A DNA stretch of 25,106 nt from contig VBNP01000079.1 of NCBI GenBank assembly GCA_005877965.1, positions 1 to 25,106 on the forward strand, written 5' to 3'. The stretch comes from Gammaproteobacteria bacterium. Lineage in GTDB: Bacteria > Pseudomonadota > Gammaproteobacteria > Steroidobacterales > Steroidobacteraceae. Positions 1 through 8,409 of the stretch are shown piece after piece. The notes beneath the pieces are model-generated. The model was not told where the DNA came from. It did not search any database and saw only the letters and a list, made by a program, of their open reading frames with translations. The position numbers and the translations under genes were made by a program. Every line of letters begins with the position of its first letter. Position 1 is the first letter of the stretch.

Positions 1-635
1 CGGTGCCGGCGGAGCGCGCCGGGCATTTGCCGCGCGGCATCAGCCTGCCTGAAGCCGGGGCGATCGCCACCACCGGACTCACGGCAATCCAGGGAATCGA
101 CGACGCGCTGCACCTCAAGGCCGGCCAGACGCTCATCATTCACGGTGCTTCGGGTGGTGTCGGAAGTCTCGCGCTGCAGTTCGCGAAGCTGCGCGGGGTC
201 AGAGTCCTTGCCACGGCTTCCGGCGAGGACGGACTCGCCTTGGTGAAGCGCCTGGGGGCCGATGCGGTCGCAGACGGCCGCCACGGCGACATCGCCGGCA
301 CCGCCCATCAGTTCGCCCCCGCGGGGGTCGATGCCGTGCTGGCGCTCGCCGGCGGGGACACACTCGAGCGTTGCATTGACGCGCTGCGACCCGGGGGGCA
401 GGTGGCGTTTCCCTACGGAGTTGAGCCCGAACCGAAGGGACGCGCCGGAGTCGCGGTCATCCGCTACAACGCCATACCAGGGACGCAGGAGTTCGAGCGC
501 CTCAACCGTGCCATCGAGGCGGTGAAGCTCGAGGTGCCGATCGCCGCGGAGTTCCCGCTGGCGCAAGCCGCCAAGGCTCAGGAACGCGTGGAGGCCGGTC
601 ACATCCTCGGCAAGATCGTGTTGCGGATCCGCTGA
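1..635 (+). CDS. NADPH:quinone oxidoreductase-like zinc-type alcohol dehydrogenase, C-terminal part (5' cut by window edge)
   Basis: This is the C-terminal two thirds of a medium-chain dehydrogenase/reductase of the quinone oxidoreductase type. About 210 residues are visible; the family is usually 300-340 long, so the N-terminal GroES-like catalytic domain lies outside the window. The frame runs from the window edge (codons begin at base 3) to TGA at 633-635. The Rossmann nucleotide-binding loop reads GASGGVG (visible residues 48-54), in the strand-loop-helix context TLIIHGASGGVGSLALQFAK, typical of NADPH-preferring members. The C-terminus GHILGKIVLRI is the usual family ending. The family reduces quinones or activated double bonds with NADPH in the cytoplasm; the substrate cannot be read from the sequence. 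The nth gene begins 5 bp after the stop, so the two are probably co-transcribed. Confidence 0.85.
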   Translation, partial: VPAERAGHLPRGISLPEAGAIATTGLTAIQGIDDALHLKAGQTLIIHGASGGVGSLALQFAKLRGVRVLATASGEDGLALVKRLGADAVADGRHGDIAGTAHQFAPAGVDAVLALAGGDTLERCIDALRPGGQVAFPYGVEPEPKGRAGVAVIRYNAIPGTQEFERLNRAIEAVKLEVPIAAEFPLAQAAKAQERVEAGHILGKIVLRIR

Positions 636-640
636 CGCAC

Positions 641-1366
641 GTGCACCCCGCTACGCGCACGGCCATGTATCGGCGGCTTCGGGCCGCGAATCCCGCGCCC
701 ACCACCGAGCTCGAGCACGGCTCACCGTTCGAGCTGCTGGTCGCCGTCATGCTCTCGGCGCACACCACCGACAAGAGCGTCAATGCGGCGACCCGCGAGC
801 TGTTCCCGGTTGCCAACACGCCCGCCGCGATCCTCGGGCTCGGAGTCGAGGGCCTGAAGCCCTACATCAGGAGCGTAGGCCTGTACAACACCAAGGCCAA
901 GAACCTCATCGGCCTGTGCCGGCAGCTGATCGAGCAGCACGGCGGCGAACTGCCGGCCGACCGCGTCTCGCTCGAGGCGCTGCCCGGTGTCGGGCGCAAG
1001 ACCGCCAGCATCATTCTCAACATGGTGTTCGGCGAGGTCGAGATCGCCGTCGACACCCATATCTTCCGCGTCGCCAATCGCACCGGACTTGCGCCGGGCA
1101 GGACGCCACGCGAAGTCGAGACCGCCCTCCTCGTCAACACGCCGCCGCAGTTCCGCAAGGACGCACACCACTGGTTGCTGCTGCACGGCCGTTACGTATG
1201 CAGGGCGCGCGCTCCGGCGTGCCCGAAGTGCCTGATCCGCGATTTGTGCGAGTATCGGCACAAGACGCCGGCGCGCGCGCCGCGGCTGGCGCCGCGGCGT
1301 TTGCAGCGTGCGCTGCTGGCGGGCCGCGAGCTCGCCCGCAAGCGGCGCCAGCGCACCAGCGCGTGA
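641..1366 (+). CDS. nth: Endonuclease III (DNA glycosylase/AP lyase)
   Basis: This base-excision-repair enzyme removes oxidised pyrimidines and cleaves the abasic site by beta-elimination. The 241-residue product aligns closely with E. coli Nth. The helix-hairpin-helix LPGVGRKTA places the catalytic lysine at residue 120, and VDTHIFRV places the catalytic aspartate at 138, both the same numbers as in E. coli. The [4Fe-4S] cysteines are C187, C194, C197 and C203 (C-x6-C-x2-C-x5-C), again identical in numbering. This supports the GTG start at 641 over the ATG at 665. The protein runs about 30 residues past the cluster with an Arg/Lys/Ala-rich tail that E. coli Nth lacks. No clear Shine-Dalgarno precedes the GTG, so translation may be coupled to the gene ending 5 bp upstream. 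Confidence 0.96.
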   Translation: MHPATRTAMYRRLRAANPAPTTELEHGSPFELLVAVMLSAHTTDKSVNAATRELFPVANTPAAILGLGVEGLKPYIRSVGLYNTKAKNLIGLCRQLIEQHGGELPADRVSLEALPGVGRKTASIILNMVFGEVEIAVDTHIFRVANRTGLAPGRTPREVETALLVNTPPQFRKDAHHWLLLHGRYVCRARAPACPKCLIRDLCEYRHKTPARAPRLAPRRLQRALLAGRELARKRRQRTSA

Positions 1367-1414
1367 CGAGACGGGCGGGCGTACCGGCAGCGCCTGCGAT
1401 GCTTGCAGCAGACA

Positions 1415-3169
1415 TCACCTCTTCGGCAGATACAGATCGGTCAGCGTGCCCTCGACTGCCTCGGCCGCGCCGGCGACCGTCTCGGTGAGCGTGGGATGCG
1501 GATGAATCGTGAGCCCGATGTCGGCGGCGTCGCAACCGGCTTCCACCGCCAGCGCGATCTCGCTGATCAGCTCGCCGGCGTTGCTGCCCACGATGCCGCC
1601 GCCCAGCACGCGGTGATTGTCCGGATCGAACAGCAGCTTGGTGAAACCCTCCTCGCGGCCGAGCGAGAGTGAGCGGCCGTTCGCTACCCAGGGGAATGCG
1701 CCCTTCCTGAACGCAGTGCCGCTGGCACGCGCGTCGCTCTCGGTGAGACCCACCCAGGCAATCTCCGGATCGGTGTAGGCCACCGAGGGGATCACGCGCC
1801 AATCTGCCGCGCGCTTGTGGCCGGCGGCGACTTCAGCGGCCACCTTGCCCTCGTGCATGGCCTTGTGAGCCAGCAGCGGCGGCGCGGCGATGTCGCCGAT
1901 CGCGAAAATGTGCGGCACGTTGGTGCGCATCTGCCGGTCAACGGGGATGAAGCCGCGTTCCGAGACCTTCACGCCCGCCAGTTCCACGCCCAGCGTGTTG
2001 CCGTTCGGCACGCGGCCGACCGCCACCAGCACGCGCTCGAATGTCTGTGGGGGCGGCGCCTTCTCGCCCGCGAAACTCACGCGCAGCCCCGCGGACTCGG
2101 GCTCGATGCCCGCCACGCTGGTGCCCAGCAGGATCTGCTGGTAGCGCGCGCGAATGCGCCGCTCGAGCGGACGCACCAGATCCGGGTCGCATCCGGGCAT
2201 GAGCTGCGCAGTGAGCTCCACCACGCTCACGCGGCTGCCCAGCGCGTCGAACACGCAGGCCATTTCCAGCCCGATGCTGCCGCCGCCCACCACCAGCAGA
2301 CCGCCCGAGAACTCCGGCAGCTCGAGCGCATCGGTGGAGTCGAAAATTCGCGGATCCTGCGGCAATCCCGGCAGGCGCGCCGGTTCGGAACCCGCGGCAA
2401 TGATGCATTGATCGAAGCGGATACGTTGCGAGCCGCTCGCGCCCATCACCTCGAGCACGTTGGCGCTCACGAAGCGACCGACACCGCGCACCACCTCGAC
2501 CTTGCGCTGCTTCACCAGGACCTTGAGCCCCCCGGTCAGCTTTGCGACGACTGAACTCTTCCAGGCGCGCAGCCGCGGCAGATCAATCCGCGGCGCGCCG
2601 AAGCCGATGCCGCGCCCGGCCATCTCATGCGCATCCTCGATGACTCTCGCCGCGTGCAGCAACGCCTTGGAGGGGATGCAGCCGACGTTCAGGCACACGC
2701 CCCCCAGTTCCTGCCAGCGCTCCACCAGGGTCACCCTGAGCCCGAGGTCCGCCGCCCTGAAGGCTGCGGTGTAGCCACCGGGTCCGGCGCCCAGCACCAG
2801 CAATTGCGTGCTGCGGTTGAATTCCTGCGCGGCGCGATCGCCGGCGCCGGCTCCCGCGGACGGCATGCGCACGGTGTCGCCGGCACTTTCCGGGCGCGCG
2901 GCCGGCGCCGCGGAGGCAGCCGGTGCGCCCGTAGCCATGTCCACTCGCGCGATCAGCGAGCCCTTCGATACCTTGTCGCCGCGTCTGAGCAGCACTTCGG
3001 CGATGGTCCCCGCCGCGGTCGCGGGCACGTCCATCGAAGCCTTGTCGGTCTCGAGTGTGACCAGCGGGGAATCGATGTCGACGACGTCGCCGGGCTTCAC
3101 CAGCACGTCCACCACGGCCACGTCGCTGAAATTGCCGATGTCGGGAATCAGCAGATCCACGCGGCTCAC
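1415..3169 (-). CDS. lpd: Dihydrolipoamide dehydrogenase (E3) with N-terminal lipoyl domain
   Basis: This is the E3 subunit of the pyruvate dehydrogenase complex; it reoxidises dihydrolipoyl groups using FAD and NAD+. The 584-residue product starts with a lipoyl domain (residues 3-77) whose modified lysine is K43 in ETDKAS. A Pro/Ala/Gly-rich linker follows, then the flavoprotein: FAD loop GAGPGGY near 127, redox disulfide GGVCLNVGC (C159 and C164), a second NAD-binding loop VVGGGSIG, and the C-terminal His-Glu pair in HPHPTLTE. The GTG at 3169 is chosen because it sits in a 4-base GTGA overlap with the aceF stop and begins exactly at the lipoyl domain. The frame stays open for 167 more codons upstream, but those codons run through aceF in another frame. 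Lipoyl-fused E3 proteins are known from Neisseria and Ralstonia. Confidence 0.96.
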   Translation of the reverse strand: MSRVDLLIPDIGNFSDVAVVDVLVKPGDVVDIDSPLVTLETDKASMDVPATAAGTIAEVLLRRGDKVSKGSLIARVDMATGAPAASAAPAARPESAGDTVRMPSAGAGAGDRAAQEFNRSTQLLVLGAGPGGYTAAFRAADLGLRVTLVERWQELGGVCLNVGCIPSKALLHAARVIEDAHEMAGRGIGFGAPRIDLPRLRAWKSSVVAKLTGGLKVLVKQRKVEVVRGVGRFVSANVLEVMGASGSQRIRFDQCIIAAGSEPARLPGLPQDPRIFDSTDALELPEFSGGLLVVGGGSIGLEMACVFDALGSRVSVVELTAQLMPGCDPDLVRPLERRIRARYQQILLGTSVAGIEPESAGLRVSFAGEKAPPPQTFERVLVAVGRVPNGNTLGVELAGVKVSERGFIPVDRQMRTNVPHIFAIGDIAAPPLLAHKAMHEGKVAAEVAAGHKRAADWRVIPSVAYTDPEIAWVGLTESDARASGTAFRKGAFPWVANGRSLSLGREEGFTKLLFDPDNHRVLGGGIVGSNAGELISEIALAVEAGCDAADIGLTIHPHPTLTETVAGAAEAVEGTLTDLYLPKR

Positions 3170-4521
3170 AGCACCGCCTCGAGCAGTCCGCGCGCTTCGG
3201 CGAGCGCCTGAGCGAGATAGGTCGTGAAGCGCGCGGCCATCGCCCCGTCGATCACGCGATGATCGTACGACAGCGACAGCGGCAGCATCAGGCGCGGCAC
3301 GAAGCCGCCGCCGCGATACACCGGCTGCAGGCTCGCGCGCGACACGCCGAGAATCGCGACCTCGGGTGCGTTGATGATGGGCGTGAAGGCGGTGCCGCCG
3401 ATGCCGCCGAGACTGGAGATCGTGAAACAACCGCCCTGCATCTCGGTGGGCGCCAGCTTGCCGGCGCGCGCCTTTTCCGACAGCTGGGCGAGCTGGCGCG
3501 CGAGCTCGTAGACGTCCTTGCGGCCGGCGTCGCGCACCACCGGCACCACGAGCCCGTTGGGCGTATCGGCGGCGAAACCCAGGTGCAGGTACTTGCGCAC
3601 GATCAGGTTGGCGCCACCGGCATCGAGGGAGGCGTTGAAGCGCGGGAATTCCTGCAGCGCCTTCACGCACGCGCGCATGATGAAGGCGAGCGGGGTGAGC
3701 TTGACGCCAGACGCCAGCGCCTTGTCCTTGAGGCCGGCGCGCAGCTGCTCCAGATCCGTGATATCCGCCAGGTCGAACTGCGTGACGTGCGGAACGCTCA
3801 CCCAGCTCTGCAGCAGCCGCGGCCCCGAGATCCGCTGGATGCGCGACAGGGGTTCGATCGCCGTGGGTCCGAACTGCGTGAAGTCGACCGCCGGAACCGC
3901 AGGCAGTGCCGGGCGCGCCGTGTCTGTGCCGCCGGCGAGCGCGCTCTTGACGAACGCCTTGACGTCATCGTGAGTGATCCGGCCCTTGAAGCCCTGCCCG
4001 GTGACCCGGGAGAGGTCCACGCCGAGCTCGCGCGCGAACTTGCGCACCGAGGGCCCGGCGTGGGCGCGCGAGAACCCGGGCTCGTCGATGGGCGCGAGAT
4101 CGCTGCGATACGAGGTAGGGACACCCAGCAGGGACCTTGGAGTCAGTGTCGCGCCGGGCGGTGCGGCCGGCCGCGCCGGCGCGGATGGCGCCGGTGCCGC
4201 CGCGGCAGGCGGCGGGCTCGCCCCTTGCGGTGCAGCGCCAGCTCGGGCCGGCGCCGCGTCCGCCTGCGCCCCATCCGCCTTCAGGGTGGCGAGCAGATCG
4301 CCGGTATTGACCTTGCCGCCCTTGGTGGTGTGAATCCTCTCGACGACTCCGCTCGCCGTCGAGGGCACATCCATGGCGGCCTTGTCGGACTCGAGCGTGA
4401 CGAGCGGTGTGTCGACGGCGATGCTGTCCCCGGGCTTTACCATGACGTCGATCACGGCGACATCCTTGAAGTTGCCCAGGTCGGGGACGCGCACTTGCAC
4501 GAGGCCCCCTGCCGCGTTCAT
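3166..4521 (-). CDS. aceF: Pyruvate dehydrogenase complex dihydrolipoyllysine acetyltransferase (E2)
   Basis: This is the E2 core of pyruvate dehydrogenase: it takes the acetyl group from E1 on a lipoyl arm and passes it to CoA. The 451-residue protein has one N-terminal lipoyl domain (residues 5-80, lysine K47 in ESDKAAM), a long Ala/Pro-rich hinge (about 82-125), a peripheral-subunit-binding domain (about 154-192, PSVRKFARELGVDLSRVTG), and a catalytic domain ending in the active-site motif SYDHRVIDG, with the histidine near residue 420. E. coli E2 has three lipoyl domains; this one has one, and the neighbouring E3 carries another. The ATG at 4521 is preceded by GAGG, which overlaps the aceE stop (gap 10 bp). 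The stop overlaps the lpd start by 4 bases. Confidence 0.97.
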   Translation of the reverse strand: MNAAGGLVQVRVPDLGNFKDVAVIDVMVKPGDSIAVDTPLVTLESDKAAMDVPSTASGVVERIHTTKGGKVNTGDLLATLKADGAQADAAPARAGAAPQGASPPPAAAAPAPSAPARPAAPPGATLTPRSLLGVPTSYRSDLAPIDEPGFSRAHAGPSVRKFARELGVDLSRVTGQGFKGRITHDDVKAFVKSALAGGTDTARPALPAVPAVDFTQFGPTAIEPLSRIQRISGPRLLQSWVSVPHVTQFDLADITDLEQLRAGLKDKALASGVKLTPLAFIMRACVKALQEFPRFNASLDAGGANLIVRKYLHLGFAADTPNGLVVPVVRDAGRKDVYELARQLAQLSEKARAGKLAPTEMQGGCFTISSLGGIGGTAFTPIINAPEVAILGVSRASLQPVYRGGGFVPRLMLPLSLSYDHRVIDGAMAARFTTYLAQALAEARGLLEAVL

Positions 4522-4531
4522 GGCGCCGCCC

Positions 4532-7201
4532 TCAAACCTTCCAGGGAACCGGCTTGGCCGGATCGACGCCCAGCGCCTTGATCGCGCGGTTCACGGTGTC
4601 CTGGTCGACGCGCGCATCGTCCGCGAGCGCCTTGAGCGCGGCGACGGCGATGTAATTGCGATCGACCTCGAAGTGCCGCCGCAGCGCCGCGCGCGAATCG
4701 GAGCGGCCGAAGCCGTCGGTGCCGAGCGTCACGTAACGCCCGCCCACCCATTGGCGGATCTGGTCGGGCACGGTGCGCACGTAGTCGGTCGCCGCCACCA
4801 CCGGGCCCTCGCGTCCCTGCAGCATCTGCCGCACGTACGGCACGCGTGCGGGCTCGCCCGGATGCAGCAGGTTCCAGCGTTCGCACTCGAGCGCCTCGCG
4901 GCGCAGCTCGCTGAAGCTCGTGACCGACAGCACATCCGCTGGAATGCCGTAGTCATCCTCGAGAATCTTCGCCGCCGCGAGACACTCGCGCAGGATCGTG
5001 CCGGAACCCAGCAGCGTCGCGCGCACCTTGCCGCGGCCGCCGATCTGCAGCAGGTAGCCGCCGCTCAGGATCCCGGCCTCCACCCCCGGCGGCAGCGCCG
5101 GCTGCACATAGTTCTCGTTCATCACGGTGATGTAGTAGAAGATGTTTTCCTGCTCGGCGAACATGCGGCGCAGCCCGTCGTGAATGATGACGGCGAGCTC
5201 ATAGGCGAAGGCCGGATCGTAGGCGACGCAATTCGGCACGGTACTCGCGAGCAGCTGGCTATGACCGTCCTGATGCTGCAGGCCTTCGCCGGCCAGGGTG
5301 GTGCGCCCCGCGGTCGCTCCGAGAAGGAAGCCGCGCGCCTGCATGTCGCCGGCCGCCCAGATGAAATCCCCGACGCGCTGGAAACCGAACATCGAGTAGA
5401 AAATGTAGAACGGCACCATGTTGATGCCGTGATTGCTGTAGGCGGTGCCGGCGGCGATCCACGAGCACAGCGATCCCGCCTCGTTGATGCCCTCCTCGAG
5501 CATCTGGCCCTTCTTGTCCTCACGGTAGGACATGAGCGTCTCCGCGTCCTGCGGCGTGTACAGCTGACCGACAGAGGAGTAAATGCCGATCTGGCGGAAC
5601 AATCCTTCCATGCCGAAGGTGCGCGCCTCATCCGGGACGATCGGCACGACGTTGCGGCCGATGTTCTTGTCCTTGAGAAGGATGGTTAGCGCGCGCACGA
5701 AGGCCATGGTGGTCGAGATTTCGCGCTCGCCGGTCCCCTCGAGGAGCGAGGCGAAGGCCTCGAGCGGCGGGATAACGAGCGGCGCGGCCGCGCGGCGCCG
5801 CACCGGCAGGAAGCCGCCGAGGGCGCTGCGCTTGTCCATGAGATAACGCGCCTCGTCCGAACCCTCGTCGGGCCTGCGGAACGGCAGACCGGCGAGATCG
5901 CCGTCCGAGACCGGGATGTTGAAGCGGTCGCGGAAGGCGCGCAGGTCCTCGTCCGAGAGTTTCTTCTGCTGGTGCGCGACCATCTGTCCCTCGCCGCCCT
6001 TGCCGAGACCGAAGCCCTTGACGGTCTTCGCGAGGATCACGGTCGGCTGGCCCTGGTGGCTCATCGCGGCGGCGTAGGCCGCGTACACCTTCAGCGGGTC
6101 GTGTCCGCCGCGGTTCAGGCGCCAGATCTCCTCGTCGGACATGTTGGCGACCATCGCCTTGAGCTCGGGGTATTTGCCGAAGAAGTGCTCGCGCGTGTAC
6201 GCCCCGCCCTTGGCCTTGAAATTCTGGTACTCGCCGTCGACGCACTCCTCCATCACGCGGCGCAGTAACCCGCTGGTGTCGCGCGCGAGGAGCGGATCCC
6301 AGCGCGAACCCCACAACACCTTGATGACGTTCCAGCCGGCGCCGAGGAAAGCGGCCTCGAGCTCCTGGATGATCTTGCCGTTGCCGCGTACCGGGCCGTC
6401 GAGCCGCTGCAGGTTGCAATTGATGACGAAGATGAGGTTGTCGAGGCCCTCGCGCACCGGCATGGTGAGCGCGCCCATCGACTCCGGCTCATCCATCTCG
6501 CCGTCGCCGAGGAAGGCCCACACCTTCTGATCCGAGGGCTTCACCAGCCCGCGGTGCTCCAGGTAGCGCGTAAAGCGCGCCTGGAAAATCGCCGTCATGG
6601 GGCCCAAGCCCATCGACACCGTCGGGAACTGCCAGAAGTCAGGCATCAGCCACGGGTGCGGATAGGACGACAGCCCGGTCCCGGGGCCGCCCGCCTCCTG
6701 GCGGAAGTGGCGCAGCTGCTCCTCGGTGAGGCGCCCTTCGAGGTAGGCGCGCGCGTAGATGCCCGGCGAGGAATGCCCCTGTATGAACACCATGTCGCCC
6801 GGGTGCTGTTCCGAGGGCGCGCGCCAGACGTGGTTGAAGCCGACCTCGTACAGCGTCGCGGACGAGGCGTAGCTCGACAGGTGCCCGCCGTACTCGGACG
6901 ACTTTTTATTGGCCTGCAGCACCATCGCCAGCGCGTTCCAACGGATGTAGGCCTCGATGCGCCGCTCGAGCGCACGGTTGCCCGGGTACTCCGGCTCGCG
7001 CCCGGTGGGAATGCTGTTGACGTAGGCGGTGTTGGGCTTGAACGGCAGGTACGCGCCGCTGCGACGCGTGTAGTCGATGAGCCGCTCGAGCAGGAAATGC
7101 GCGCGTTCCGGGCCGTGAGTCTTCAGCACCGAATCGATCGATTCGAGCCACTCCCGCGTCTCGACGGGATCCAGGTCTTCCAGCTTCGGTGATTCGGTCA
7201 T
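4532..7201 (-). CDS. aceE: Pyruvate dehydrogenase E1 component, homodimeric type
   Basis: This enzyme decarboxylates pyruvate with thiamine diphosphate and acetylates the lipoyl arm of E2. The 889-residue product is close to the E. coli length of 887. The N-terminus EDLDPVETREWLESIDSVL is that of the AceE family. The ThDP-binding motif runs from GDGEMDEPES to FVINCNLQRLDGPVRGN. The C-terminal domain contains GTDGFGRSDSRAALRRHFEVD and ends PAKPVPWKV, again AceE-like. The ATG at 7201 starts at the conserved N-terminus; the frame continues upstream only by reading antisense through pyrC. There is no strong Shine-Dalgarno. It is the first gene of aceE-aceF-lpd, divergent from pyrC across a 156-bp gap. 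No PdhR-type operator was recognised. Confidence 0.98.
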   Translation of the reverse strand: MTESPKLEDLDPVETREWLESIDSVLKTHGPERAHFLLERLIDYTRRSGAYLPFKPNTAYVNSIPTGREPEYPGNRALERRIEAYIRWNALAMVLQANKKSSEYGGHLSSYASSATLYEVGFNHVWRAPSEQHPGDMVFIQGHSSPGIYARAYLEGRLTEEQLRHFRQEAGGPGTGLSSYPHPWLMPDFWQFPTVSMGLGPMTAIFQARFTRYLEHRGLVKPSDQKVWAFLGDGEMDEPESMGALTMPVREGLDNLIFVINCNLQRLDGPVRGNGKIIQELEAAFLGAGWNVIKVLWGSRWDPLLARDTSGLLRRVMEECVDGEYQNFKAKGGAYTREHFFGKYPELKAMVANMSDEEIWRLNRGGHDPLKVYAAYAAAMSHQGQPTVILAKTVKGFGLGKGGEGQMVAHQQKKLSDEDLRAFRDRFNIPVSDGDLAGLPFRRPDEGSDEARYLMDKRSALGGFLPVRRRAAAPLVIPPLEAFASLLEGTGEREISTTMAFVRALTILLKDKNIGRNVVPIVPDEARTFGMEGLFRQIGIYSSVGQLYTPQDAETLMSYREDKKGQMLEEGINEAGSLCSWIAAGTAYSNHGINMVPFYIFYSMFGFQRVGDFIWAAGDMQARGFLLGATAGRTTLAGEGLQHQDGHSQLLASTVPNCVAYDPAFAYELAVIIHDGLRRMFAEQENIFYYITVMNENYVQPALPPGVEAGILSGGYLLQIGGRGKVRATLLGSGTILRECLAAAKILEDDYGIPADVLSVTSFSELRREALECERWNLLHPGEPARVPYVRQMLQGREGPVVAATDYVRTVPDQIRQWVGGRYVTLGTDGFGRSDSRAALRRHFEVDRNYIAVAALKALADDARVDQDTVNRAIKALGVDPAKPVPWKV

Positions 7202-7260
7202 GCGATTCAGTCGCGGAGGTGGCCGCGCGCGTGTTGTGCCGGCTCGCGATAGAATGAGTA

Positions 7261-7289
7261 ATGATGGCGAGCAGCGACAGGTAAAGCAA
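7261..7289 (-). promoter_or_regulatory. Weak candidate sigma70 promoter for aceE
   Basis: On the minus strand, TTGCTT (7289-7284) is followed after 17 bp by CATCAT (7266-7261), about 60 bp upstream of the aceE start. The match is only 3/6 and 4/6, so this is the best visible candidate rather than a confident call. The 156-bp interval 7202-7357 must hold the promoters for both aceE and pyrC. On the plus strand a TAGAAT at 7250-7255 could serve as a -10 for pyrC, but it has no matching -35. Confidence 0.25.
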
Positions 7290-7357
7290 GTGAGTGCCAG
7301 GGCTTCCGGCGCCCGCGGCGGCGCTCTGCTGCCGGGCGCACACGTGGACGCGCTGGC

Positions 7358-8392
7358 ATGAGCACGCTCGTCATGCGCCGCCCGGACGACTGGCATCTGC
7401 ACCTGCGCGATGGCGCAGCCCTGCACGCCGTGCTGCCGTTCACCGCGGCGCGCTTCGCGCGCGCCATGGTGATGCCGAACCTGACACCTCCGCTCACCAC
7501 CACCGAGGCTGCGCTCGCCTACCGCCGCCGCATCCTGGCGGCGTTGCCGGCCGGGGTGAAATTCGAGCCGCTGATGACGCTGTATCTGACCGACACCACG
7601 CCCGCGGCCGAGGTGGAACGAGCCCGGGCGAGCGGCTGCGTGCTGGGCTGCAAGCTCTATCCCGCCGGCGCCACCACGCATGCGGAGGCGGGAGTCACCG
7701 ACGTGCGGCGCATCGACGCGGTGCTCTCGCGCATGGCCGAGCTCGGCATGGTGCTGCAGGTGCACGGCGAGGTCACTGACCCCGCGGTCGATGTGTTCGA
7801 CCGGGAAGCGTCTTTCATCGATGCGGTGCTCGCGCCGCTGGCGGAGCGCCACCGCCAGTTGCGCATCGTGTTCGAGCACATCACTACCCACGCCGCCGTG
7901 AACTTCGTCCTCTCAGGAAGGAGCGGGATCGCCGCGACCGTCACGCCGCAGCACCTGCTGATGAACCGCAACACACTGTTCGCCGGCGGCCTGAATCCGC
8001 ACCACTACTGCCTGCCGGTGCTCAAGGCCGAGTCCCACCGTGCGGCGCTGCTCGGCGCCGTGGCGGGCGGCAGCCCGCGGCTGTTTCTCGGCACCGACAG
8101 CGCGCCGCACGCGCGCCACACCAAGGAAGCGCCACGCGGGTGCGCCGGTATCTTCTGCGCACACGCGGGCATCGAGTTGTACGCGGAGGCCTTCGAGTCG
8201 GCCGGCGCGCTCGAGCGGCTCGAGGCCTTCGCCTCCTGCCACGGTGCCGACTTCTATGGCTTGCCGCGCAACGACGCGACCATCACCCTGGTGAAGGAGC
8301 CGTGGGAAGTGCCGGAGCATTATCGGTTCGGCGCGGATCAGCTCGTGCCGCTGCGCGCGGGCGAGCGCATCGCCTGGCGTCTCGCGCCCTAG
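7358..8392 (+). CDS. pyrC: Dihydroorotase (class II, PyrC type)
   Basis: This zinc enzyme cyclises N-carbamoyl-aspartate to dihydroorotate, the third step of pyrimidine synthesis. The 344-residue length and layout match E. coli PyrC. Visible metal and catalytic residues: the HxHxR motif (H13-L-H15-L-R17), the carbamylated lysine K99 in LGCKLYPAGATT, metal histidines H136 (VHGEV) and H174 (FEHITT), and the catalytic aspartate D247 in GTDSAPHA. The substrate-binding MPNLTPP follows the N-terminal strand. The ATG at 7358 begins directly at the conserved N-terminus. rnt starts 17 bp after the stop; pyrC beside rnt is a gene order known in gammaproteobacteria. Confidence 0.97.
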   Translation: MSTLVMRRPDDWHLHLRDGAALHAVLPFTAARFARAMVMPNLTPPLTTTEAALAYRRRILAALPAGVKFEPLMTLYLTDTTPAAEVERARASGCVLGCKLYPAGATTHAEAGVTDVRRIDAVLSRMAELGMVLQVHGEVTDPAVDVFDREASFIDAVLAPLAERHRQLRIVFEHITTHAAVNFVLSGRSGIAATVTPQHLLMNRNTLFAGGLNPHHYCLPVLKAESHRAALLGAVAGGSPRLFLGTDSAPHARHTKEAPRGCAGIFCAHAGIELYAEAFESAGALERLEAFASCHGADFYGLPRNDATITLVKEPWEVPEHYRFGADQLVPLRAGERIAWRLAP

Positions 8393-8409
8393 AGCGCGGG
8401 TGCTGCGCC

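Noticed and set aside
1367..1414. Terminator between nth and lpd
   Set aside because: Only a 4-bp CTGC/GCAG stem is visible and there is no T-run.
3170..3670. 167-codon N-terminal extension of lpd
   Set aside because: These codons are aceF read in another frame; the GTG at 3169 begins exactly at the lipoyl domain with a GTGA overlap.
7202..7357. PdhR operator for the pyruvate dehydrogenase operon
   Set aside because: No sequence like the known PdhR palindrome (AATTGGT with ACCAATT) is present in the intergenic region.
7202..7891. 230-codon N-terminal extension of aceE
   Set aside because: It runs antisense through pyrC; ATG 7201 gives the family N-terminus and length.
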